From: Bacteroidota bacterium
GTDB lineage: Bacteria > Bacteroidota > Bacteroidia > Flavobacteriales > Schleiferiaceae
Assembly (NCBI GenBank): GCA_003023665.1
Contig: PXYR01000013.1
Span: 1-12,414, forward strand
Reading direction: 5' to 3'
Length of the DNA stretch: 12,414 bases
The notes under the pieces were generated by a model. The model had not been told where the DNA came from. It saw nothing but the letters and a program-made list of their open reading frames with translations, and did no database searches. The position numbers were made by a program, and so were the translations under genes. This document shows positions 1-5,508 of this stretch, in pieces (positions within the stretch are counted from its first letter, which is position 1; every line of letters starts with the position of its first letter).

Positions 1-78
1 GGGAGTTTAACTAGCGGTTATTAACAAAAGGGTGTTATAAAAAAAGAATCCAACAGGGCTAAAACGTATTGCGCCGTT

Positions 79-86
79 TATCTTTG
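79..86 (+). promoter_or_regulatory. Bacteroidetes-type -7 promoter element of dnaN
   Basis: TATCTTTG is an exact match to the Bacteroidetes -7 consensus TAnnTTTG and lies 29 bases upstream of the dnaN ATG. Transcription would start around 91-93, giving a leader of roughly 25 bases. I see no good TTG -33 element at the usual distance (about 20 bases upstream), so the call rests on the -7 box and its position. The same octamer is found upstream of rpsO at the other end of the window. Confidence 0.6.
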
Positions 87-115
87 TTTACAATCAATTG
101 ATAAGAAGACCTATT

Positions 116-1237
116 ATGAAATTCATCGTATCTAGTTCTAAGCTTTTGAAACAGCTCCAGCTTATAGGAGGAATTATTCAAAGCAACAACACACTTCCCA
201 TTCTAGATAATTTTTTGTTTGAACTCAAACAGGGTGAACTTACCGTGAGTGCATCAGATCTTGAAACTACAATGAGTGTGAATCTAGAGGTGGAAACTCA
301 AGATACTGGTTCGGCTGCCGTTCCTGCAAAGGTGTTGATGGACACCTTAAAGACTTTCCCAGAGCAACCACTCACATTTACCTTTGATGAGGGGTCTCAT
401 ACCATTGAATTATCCTCAGACTATGGCAAGTATTCTCTTGCATTCATAGATGGTGATGAGTTTCCAAAGTTCCCGGAATTAGAAGATGCAACTTCTGCAG
501 TGCTGCCTGCAGAAGTACTAGTTACAGCCATAGGCAAAACGTTGTTTGCCACCGGTAACGATGAACTTCGTCCAGTAATGAGTGGCGTATTTTTTCAGTT
601 TGATTCCAATAGTCTCACCTTTGTGGCAACAGATGCCCATAAATTAGTGAGATATCGAAGAACCGATTTAGGTGCGGAGAGTACCGCAGAATTCATCATG
701 CCCAAGAAGCCATTGAACATGCTCAGAGGTTCTATGAGTTATGATTCTACAGAGGTTCAGGTCATATACAACAACACCAATGCACAGTTTTCTTTTGATA
801 ATGTAGTGATGGTATGTAGGTTAATTGATGGAAAGTATCCAAACTACGAAGCCGTCATTCCTCAATCAAATCCTAACGTCATGTTGGTAGATCGCGGCGC
901 ATTTTCTTCTTCTGTGAAAAGGGTAGCTATTTTCTCCAATAAAACAACGCATCAAATTCGTTTGCGCATTGCTGGGGCAGAGATGGGAATAAGTGCAGAA
1001 GATCCTGATTTTAGCAACAAGGCAAATGAAAGATTAGCGTGCGATTATCAAGGTGACGATATAGAAATCGGTTTCAACAGTCGCTTCTTGTTAGAGATGT
1101 TGGGTAATCTGGGAGCAGATAATGTTCGTATGGAGTTAAGCGCTCCGAATCGTGCAGGTATTTTGATTCCAGCAGACGGTGTAGATGAAGGTGAGGACTT
1201 ACTGATGCTCGTAATGCCGGTAATGTTAAACCATTAA
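116..1237 (+). CDS. dnaN: DNA polymerase III subunit beta (sliding clamp)
   Basis: This is the ring-shaped dimeric processivity clamp that tethers DNA polymerase III and other DNA enzymes to DNA. The 373-residue product has the usual family length of three successive clamp domains. Visible landmarks are the N-terminal TLPILDNFLFE block (about residues 26-36), GNDELRPVMSGVFFQF (147-162), RLIDGKYPNYEAVIP (235-249) and the C-terminal LMLVMPVM (363-370), which helps form the partner-binding pocket. I chose the ATG at 116 because the protein then begins MKFIVSSSKLLKQLQ, as Bacteroidetes clamps do. An upstream TTG at 98 would add only six unlikely residues. There is no strong Shine-Dalgarno, which is normal for the phylum. 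A consensus -7 box lies just upstream. dnaA and recF are not adjacent here, so the gene is probably a stand-alone unit. It converges on the next gene with a 9-base gap and no obvious terminator. Confidence 0.97.
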   Translation: MKFIVSSSKLLKQLQLIGGIIQSNNTLPILDNFLFELKQGELTVSASDLETTMSVNLEVETQDTGSAAVPAKVLMDTLKTFPEQPLTFTFDEGSHTIELSSDYGKYSLAFIDGDEFPKFPELEDATSAVLPAEVLVTAIGKTLFATGNDELRPVMSGVFFQFDSNSLTFVATDAHKLVRYRRTDLGAESTAEFIMPKKPLNMLRGSMSYDSTEVQVIYNNTNAQFSFDNVVMVCRLIDGKYPNYEAVIPQSNPNVMLVDRGAFSSSVKRVAIFSNKTTHQIRLRIAGAEMGISAEDPDFSNKANERLACDYQGDDIEIGFNSRFLLEMLGNLGADNVRMELSAPNRAGILIPADGVDEGEDLLMLVMPVMLNH

Positions 1238-1246
1238 GATTTACTG

Positions 1247-2119
1247 CTATTTTTTTGGATCTAATGTAGTAGGTATTCTACCGTTGGTAGGTGCTATATC
1301 TATGTTTTGTACAAGCGGATACCCTTCTTCTATGTACCATTTGCCTCTTTCCCAGTAAATTCTATCGTAAGAAAAATCGGGACCATAGGCGAACCACTTC
1401 TCTTTGAGATTTTCTTTTGAAGGGGCCAAGTGGTCACAAATGATACCACTGTGTTTTCCATCCCAACGTACGGCTACAGATACACTGCTGTTGTATCGGA
1501 ACTGGATTCTATAGGGCCTTCTTAAATAGTGCTCGTCTCCATTGCTTTGGATGTTGAAAATTTTTGAACCAAAGTGCAGTTGCTTTCTAGATTTGCCAGG
1601 TTCAATAGCATCAATGTATTTCGTATGATAGGTTCTTCCAGGCCTAAAGGTTAGAAGGGTGTATGATTTTTGCCCTTTACTTTTCTTTGTAATGATGTCA
1701 TAGCAAATACCGCCTACCCATTGTCCTCCTTTTAACCAACGGTAAACCTCACCTTCAGCATTATAATCTTCTAGAACTATGCGTTTAGGCCCGTTCCAGT
1801 CTGGTTTCCATAAATATCCGTGAAAGGAGTACTCACCTGTTTGTTTTTTGGGCACTGCCCAACTGTATAAGGCAAAGCTTTTATCATCTGGAAGTTGAAC
1901 GCTCAAATTGTTCACTTTATTCAGAGGTACTCCAAAATTGGATTCAATACTTATAAATGCCCATAGGGAATCGGCAAAAAGATTGGCCAATGAATCTGAA
2001 ATTGCAGAATTTGATGGTTTAAGATATTCGTTACCAAGACGTTTTAAAGTCTCTTCTGTGGGCTGTGCCGCGGCGGAAAAACAAAGAATAAGAACGGCTA
2101 AAAGGCTATTCCTCCTCAT
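1247..2119 (-). CDS. Secreted protein of unknown function (Bacteroidetes family)
   Basis: The product is a 290-residue exported protein whose function I do not recognise. It begins MRRNSLLAVLILCFSAAAQ, a short Sec signal peptide with likely cleavage after A18 or Q19. The rest is rich in aromatic residues and probably all-beta. Blocks that look conserved are FALYSWAVPK (82-91), FHGYLW (99-104), CYDIITKK (139-146), SYTLLTF (152-158), CDHLAP (228-233) and YGPDFSYD (245-252). From memory, similar proteins with a YGPDFSYD-like block occur as unannotated secreted proteins across Bacteroidetes. The ATG at 2119 is chosen over an in-frame start further upstream because it gives a clean signal peptide and is preceded by AAGGA eight bases away. 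The start overlaps the end of the upstream ferredoxin gene by 14 bases, so the two are probably cotranscribed and translationally coupled. No membrane anchor, lipobox or catalytic motif is evident. Confidence 0.8.
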   Translation of the reverse strand: MRRNSLLAVLILCFSAAAQPTEETLKRLGNEYLKPSNSAISDSLANLFADSLWAFISIESNFGVPLNKVNNLSVQLPDDKSFALYSWAVPKKQTGEYSFHGYLWKPDWNGPKRIVLEDYNAEGEVYRWLKGGQWVGGICYDIITKKSKGQKSYTLLTFRPGRTYHTKYIDAIEPGKSRKQLHFGSKIFNIQSNGDEHYLRRPYRIQFRYNSSVSVAVRWDGKHSGIICDHLAPSKENLKEKWFAYGPDFSYDRIYWERGKWYIEEGYPLVQNIDIAPTNGRIPTTLDPKK

Positions 2120-2459
2120 GCATGAATTCCTTTTTTGCAAGAAGTTCGGTTTCAGTTTCTTCATTTTCCTCGTCAGGTACACAACAATCTACAGGACAAA
2201 CCTCTGCACATTGAGGCTCTTCATGAAAGCCAATACATTCTGTACACTTATCTGTCACAATATAATACACGTCGTAATCAACAGGTTCTTGTGCTTCGTC
2301 TGCATCGTATTTGTTGCCATTTGGAGTGATAATTTTACCGCTTAGGTCAGTTCCTTCACTGAAACGCCACTCTAGCGCACCTTCATAAATGGCATTATTT
2401 GGACATTCTGGTTCACACGCTCCACAATTAATGCATTCATCTGTGATTTTAATAGCCAT
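2106..2459 (-). CDS. 2[4Fe-4S] ferredoxin, Alvin type with inter-cluster insert
   Basis: This is a small (117 aa), acidic cytoplasmic electron carrier with two cubane iron-sulfur clusters. The first motif is C9-x2-C12-x2-C15-x3-C19-P and the second is C72-x2-C75-x8-C84-x3-C88-P, followed by C92 and C93. The eight-residue loop inside the second motif and the EETETELLAKK tail are hallmarks of Allochromatium vinosum-type ferredoxins. Compared with that type there are about 33 extra residues (roughly 25-60) between the clusters, as in Bacteroidetes homologues. The ATG at 2459 is chosen because MAIKITDECINCGACEPECP is the standard N-terminus; codons further upstream would run into the divergent promoter region. 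The gene is divergent from an acyl-CoA reductase 48 bases away. To my knowledge this pairing recurs in Bacteroidetes, which suggests a shared pathway, but the redox partner cannot be read from the sequence. Confidence 0.95.
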   Translation of the reverse strand: MAIKITDECINCGACEPECPNNAIYEGALEWRFSEGTDLSGKIITPNGNKYDADEAQEPVDYDVYYIVTDKCTECIGFHEEPQCAEVCPVDCCVPDEENEETETELLAKKEFMHEEE

Positions 2460-2474
2460 ATAGCCCCGTTGTTT

Positions 2475-2482
2475 TAGCTTTG
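2475..2482 (+). promoter_or_regulatory. -7 promoter element of the acyl-CoA reductase gene
   Basis: TAGCTTTG is an exact TAnnTTTG match 25 bases upstream of the reductase ATG. The predicted transcription start is about 2488, leaving a leader of about 20 bases. No TTG -33 element is visible at the expected distance. It faces the opposite-strand box at 2494-2501. Confidence 0.5.
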
Positions 2483-2493
2483 CAATAATAACG

Positions 2494-2501
2494 CAAAGGT
2501 A
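2494..2501 (-). promoter_or_regulatory. -7 promoter element of the ferredoxin gene
   Basis: Read on the minus strand this is TACCTTTG, an exact TAnnTTTG match 34 bases upstream of the ferredoxin ATG. The predicted start of transcription (about 2488) nearly coincides with that of the divergent reductase promoter. No clear -33 TTG is seen. Confidence 0.5.
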
Positions 2502-2507
2502 ACGCCA

Positions 2508-3542
2508 ATGTTTTTTACTGACCACAGGATTGAAGCAGTTTCCCAATTAGGATTGTTCATTAGGGAATTCGTTTCAGGAAAATCAATTTCCAACGGTCTT
2601 GAGGATCTTTCAGATGAACTAAAGACAGCGGTAAATCAATCGTTTCGTCATAACGGCTGGTTCATTGAGCGGAACATTACTCAAGCGTTAGAGGCTTGGG
2701 GAGAGCAACTGACGGTAGAAAATCTCCAAGATTGGAGGACTCAAGAAGGTGGAGTAACGACTATCAATCGCAACCGCGTGGGCATTGTAATGGCAGGTAA
2801 TATTCCTCTAGTAGGATTACATGATTTTTTATCAGTATTCCTGTCGGGTCACTTTGCGATAGTAAAAATGAGTGGCGACGATCAGTATATTCTTCCGGTC
2901 TTAGTTAAAGTTCTTCTGCGTCATGATGAATTATTTGAGGGCGATTGGGTCTTTGTGGACCAACTTTCAGATATGGGAGCCGTAATTGCCACAGGGAGTG
3001 ATAATACATCAAGATATTTTGAATACTATTTTGGGAAATACCCGAATATTATTCGCAAAAACAGAACATCTATAGCTGTATTAACTGGACATGAGAGTAA
3101 GGAAGAACTCCAAGGTTTGGGGGCTGATATTTTCTCTTACTTTGGAATGGGATGCAGAAGTGTAAGTCATTTGCTCGTACCAGAGAATTATGATATCCAA
3201 CAAGTATTTGCAAATATTGTGGAATACAATGATGTGATTAACAACAATAAGTACGGTAATAACTACGACTATTATCGGGCACTGTTTTTATTAAACCAAG
3301 ACGATTTCTTAGAAAATGGTTTTTTAATCGTTAGGGAAAATGAAGAATTGCATACTCCTGTTTCTATTCTACATTACAGTACCTATGGAAAAGAAGGTCC
3401 CGTGGAACAACTCACCAAATGGGAAAATCAGATTCAGTGTATAGTGGGTCAAGCGCATTTGCCACTTGGAACTGCTCAGAAACCCAGATTATGGGATTAT
3501 GCAGATGGAGTGAATACCATGGATTTTCTCAAAAATCTCTAG
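2508..3542 (+). CDS. Acyl-CoA reductase, LuxC-like
   Basis: This 344-residue protein resembles the LuxC acyl-CoA reductase family (aldehyde dehydrogenase fold), which reduces acyl-CoA or acyl-enzyme thioesters to aldehydes with NADPH. Recognisable blocks are RVGIVMAGNIPLVGLHDFLSV (90-110), typical of the nucleotide-binding half, GSDNTSRYFEYYF (163-175), and FGMGCRSVSHLLVP (212-225), where C216 is the expected catalytic nucleophile. It is shorter than luminescence-operon LuxC (about 480 aa), and no luxA, luxB, luxD or luxE is nearby, so bioluminescence is not implied. It is a Bacteroidetes subgroup whose physiological substrate I cannot state. The ATG at 2508 is used; codons upstream would overlap the promoter. 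The gene is divergent from the ferredoxin gene. Its TAG stop shares the tetramer CTAG with the stop of the convergent lipoprotein gene. Confidence 0.85.
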   Translation: MFFTDHRIEAVSQLGLFIREFVSGKSISNGLEDLSDELKTAVNQSFRHNGWFIERNITQALEAWGEQLTVENLQDWRTQEGGVTTINRNRVGIVMAGNIPLVGLHDFLSVFLSGHFAIVKMSGDDQYILPVLVKVLLRHDELFEGDWVFVDQLSDMGAVIATGSDNTSRYFEYYFGKYPNIIRKNRTSIAVLTGHESKEELQGLGADIFSYFGMGCRSVSHLLVPENYDIQQVFANIVEYNDVINNNKYGNNYDYYRALFLLNQDDFLENGFLIVRENEELHTPVSILHYSTYGKEGPVEQLTKWENQIQCIVGQAHLPLGTAQKPRLWDYADGVNTMDFLKNL

Positions 3543-5038
3543 GGTCTTTCTAATGCCCCAATGGTGGCAGGTTGCTGACGCACGTTTCCTCCTAAGTCAA
3601 AGACAGGAGTAAAAGGAGTTGGAATAGCCTTGCCAAAAAGGGTAGAGGATGAATCAGGCACTAGTTTCCACTCCTCTTGAGGTATCCAAGGACATGGCAA
3701 GAAATCCCAATTCAAATTGAATTCACTGCTTTTAAACATGGTAGTATCCGTAAGGGCGTAGTGTCCTGCCTCGGGATTCGGTTCAATTTCAATGGCGCAG
3801 TGCTCAAAAGAAACGTCGAATGTTTCTAAAGGATCTATACCTAAGGCCACTTCGCTAGATAAATTACCGCCAATGAAGGAGTTGCTAAATGAAGCCTGAA
3901 TGGCTCTCGTATACCTATTATTATTCGCGTCGTCAAAGAAATTTACTAAACCAATACCGCTCCCTGAGCGAGATGAAAAGCTCCAAGTGTTGTTGATGGA
4001 GCAGTGCTCAAATAAATAGGTTCCGCCCAGCGCGTAAAGTCCATAAACTCCGCTAGGGCCAATGGCTACATTGCGTCCCGTAACATTGGCATATCCACCA
4101 TACAAACTAACTCTGGAGCTGTGCGTAATGATGACATTATTGAGTTCGGCGTTTGGAGTGGTATTCCATGCGCTATCTACCCTGAGTGCCGTCGTTGCAT
4201 TTTTGATAATGAGATTACTTAAGGTAGCTTTGGTTGCCGAACCGCCCTGGATAAATACGCCGCCTAATAAACCTCCCCATTGTCCAGGCACCCATTCGTA
4301 CGAAGGCTCCAATCGGTCGCCTTGAAAAACAACAGCATTGTTCATGCTTCCTGTTTGTAATGGGTCAACGTGTAATTCACCATCTCTATATACCCAAAGA
4401 CCACTGCCGTTGTGAAAATGTACTTGAGTACCGGGCTCAATAGTCAAAGTATGTGCACTATCAACTACTGCGTATCCGTAGACAACATGCGGTTTGCTAT
4501 TGTCCCAAATTTCGTTTTCATCTAGAATTGAATAAGCCAATTTTACAGGTGGTAATGGAGCAGTCCTATTAATGGTTAATACATTGGTGGGAAAGTGATA
4601 TATAGCGTCCCATACGGTTGTGACAAGATCTACATGTTGACGTTTACTTCCATTTTCAAACCAAATGCTATCCTTATAGATAAGCTCATTGGAACCTAAA
4701 GCATCTGGACTGATTTCGATAAAAATATAGATACTGTCATTGGCTAAAACCTCTGTGTTAGAGATATCCAAACCACTTATGCCATCAACATTCATACGAT
4801 AGAAACTCTCTGTGCTACGACCCAAATAAATACGGTCTATAACCATGTTTTCGTTGCTATTATTGAACACTTTGAGCATTCTTGTAGAACTTGCTAATCC
4901 GGTGAACACGGTATCCAGATAGATGGTATCTGCAGAAAAAGAGAGTTCAATATTGGAACCTGGAAAGTCTACCGTATTGCGACAGCCTATTACTGCTATA
5001 AAAAGCCAAAATACTATAATTAGTTTCGTGAATTTCAT
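3539..5038 (-). CDS. Lipoprotein with predicted right-handed beta-helix
   Basis: The 499-residue product starts with a type II signal peptide, MKFTKLIIVFWLFIAVIGC, giving a lipidated C19 (lipobox VIGC). It is followed by an immunoglobulin-like or HYDIN-like segment (about 30-145) containing DTIYLDTVFTGLASSTRMLKV. A parallel beta-helix region then runs from about 195 to 445. Its entry strand LTIEPGTQVHF (198-208), the PGQWGG turn (251-256) and the recurring short strands with N and G turns are typical of such folds. The C-terminal DLGGNVRQQPATIGALE (481-497) is the motif often seen at the end of Bacteroidetes parallel-beta-helix proteins. It probably resides in the outer membrane or at the surface. 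No polysaccharide-lyase catalytic residues can be assigned, so enzymatic activity is unproven. The ATG at 5038 is chosen because it gives the lipoprotein signal; a longer reading would cover the rpmE2 promoter. It is convergent with the acyl-CoA reductase. Confidence 0.85.
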   Translation of the reverse strand: MKFTKLIIVFWLFIAVIGCRNTVDFPGSNIELSFSADTIYLDTVFTGLASSTRMLKVFNNSNENMVIDRIYLGRSTESFYRMNVDGISGLDISNTEVLANDSIYIFIEISPDALGSNELIYKDSIWFENGSKRQHVDLVTTVWDAIYHFPTNVLTINRTAPLPPVKLAYSILDENEIWDNSKPHVVYGYAVVDSAHTLTIEPGTQVHFHNGSGLWVYRDGELHVDPLQTGSMNNAVVFQGDRLEPSYEWVPGQWGGLLGGVFIQGGSATKATLSNLIIKNATTALRVDSAWNTTPNAELNNVIITHSSRVSLYGGYANVTGRNVAIGPSGVYGLYALGGTYLFEHCSINNTWSFSSRSGSGIGLVNFFDDANNNRYTRAIQASFSNSFIGGNLSSEVALGIDPLETFDVSFEHCAIEIEPNPEAGHYALTDTTMFKSSEFNLNWDFLPCPWIPQEEWKLVPDSSSTLFGKAIPTPFTPVFDLGGNVRQQPATIGALERP

Positions 5039-5044
5039 CACAAG

Positions 5045-5075
5045 CGAAGCTACATTACTATTTTTGTACCACCAA
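5045..5075 (-). promoter_or_regulatory. Possible promoter of the lipoprotein gene
   Basis: On the minus strand, TTG (5075-5073) lies 20 bases from TAGCTTCG (5052-5045), a seven-of-eight match to TAnnTTTG. Transcription would begin at about 5038-5040, at or next to the start codon, so the message would be leaderless or nearly so. The one mismatch and the leaderless implication keep the confidence low. Confidence 0.3.
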
Positions 5076-5108
5076 TTGAACGACGTGCGAACATTTAACT
5101 TATATTTG
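5076..5108 (+). promoter_or_regulatory. Promoter of rpmE2
   Basis: A TTG at 5076-5078 and TATATTTG at 5101-5108, an exact TAnnTTTG match, are separated by 22 bases. Predicted transcription start is about 5113-5116, which leaves a leader of about 55 bases before the rpmE2 ATG. The leader holds a hairpin. Confidence 0.6.
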
Positions 5109-5131
5109 CCGTCCGAAATAACGGATATGGG

Positions 5132-5151
5132 GCTTGGGCAAAAACTCAAGC
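5132..5151 (+). promoter_or_regulatory. Hairpin in the rpmE2 5' leader
   Basis: GCTTGGG (5132-5138) pairs with CTCAAGC (5145-5151), seven pairs including one G-U, around the loop CAAAAA. It ends 19 bases before the L31 start codon and lies inside the predicted transcript. No T-run follows, so it is not a terminator. It could be a ribosomal-protein leader element, but chance cannot be excluded from a single sequence. Confidence 0.4.
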
Positions 5152-5170
5152 TATTAAATACAACAACGAA

Positions 5171-5419
5171 ATGAAAACAGGAATTCATCCAGAAAATTAT
5201 CGCCTATGTGTCTTCAAAGATATGGGGACAGGTGATCAGTTCATCACAAAATCTTGTGCTGATGTGAAAGACACAATCGAAGTAGATGGTGTAGAATACC
5301 CACTAATTAAAATGGAAATATCTAGCTATTCACACCCATTCTATACGGGTAAAGTGAAGCTTGTAGATACCGCAGGGCGTGTGGACAAATTCCGCAGCCG
5401 TTACGGAAATAAGAAATAA
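5171..5419 (+). CDS. rpmE2: 50S ribosomal protein L31 type B
   Basis: This 82-residue protein belongs to the type B (long, zinc-independent) L31 family, a component of the large ribosomal subunit near the central protuberance and inter-subunit bridge. Typical blocks are MKTGIHPENYR (1-11), FITKSC (24-29), IEVDGVEYPLIKMEISSYSHPFYTGK (36-61) and VDTAGRVDKFRSRYG (65-79). The two cysteines, C13 and C29, are isolated and do not make the CxxC zinc knuckle of type A L31. In Bacteroidetes type B is often the main or only L31, so its presence need not signal zinc starvation. I see no zinc-regulator (Zur) site, though I cannot be sure of its sequence in this phylum. The gene has its own promoter, a structured leader and a strong terminator, so it looks monocistronic. 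Confidence 0.97.
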   Translation: MKTGIHPENYRLCVFKDMGTGDQFITKSCADVKDTIEVDGVEYPLIKMEISSYSHPFYTGKVKLVDTAGRVDKFRSRYGNKK

Positions 5420-5446
5420 GTTAATCCACGAGGTTATCAAAAATAC

Positions 5447-5474
5447 AGACCCGCAGTGTGCGGGTCTTTTTTTT
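5447..5474 (+). terminator. Intrinsic terminator of rpmE2
   Basis: AGACCCGCA (5447-5455) and TGCGGGTCT (5459-5467) form a perfect nine-pair GC-rich stem with the loop GTG, followed at once by a run of T (5467-5474). It lies 28 bases after the rpmE2 stop. This is the strongest terminator in the window, and it isolates rpmE2 from the next gene. Confidence 0.95.
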
Positions 5475-5508
5475 GTCCTAAATTGGAACTTCATCAATAA
5501 ATCATCGA

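Noticed and set aside
18..26. DnaA-box-like TTATTAACA upstream of dnaN, suggesting a nearby origin
   Set aside because: It is a single copy with a mismatch to TTATnCACA, with no cluster, no dnaA and no AT-rich unwinding element. It is expected by chance in AT-rich DNA.
98..115. Upstream TTG start extending dnaN by six residues
   Set aside because: The ATG at 116 gives the canonical MKFIVSSSKLLKQLQ N-terminus, and the TTG would sit at or beside the predicted transcription start.
1221..1257. Weak hairpin TAATG/CATTA followed after some bases by a T-run, as a dnaN terminator
   Set aside because: It has only five AT-rich pairs, and the T-run lies about a dozen bases away inside the opposite gene. 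It is not convincing as an intrinsic terminator.
1908..2345. Plus-strand reading frame opposite the secreted protein and ferredoxin
   Set aside because: It lies antisense to two well-supported genes and has no recognisable domain or good start context. It is a shadow of the real genes.
2508..3542. A bioluminescence locus, because of the LuxC similarity
   Set aside because: No luxA, luxB, luxD or luxE is present nearby, and the protein is much shorter than luminescence LuxC. Stand-alone LuxC-like reductases occur in Bacteroidetes.
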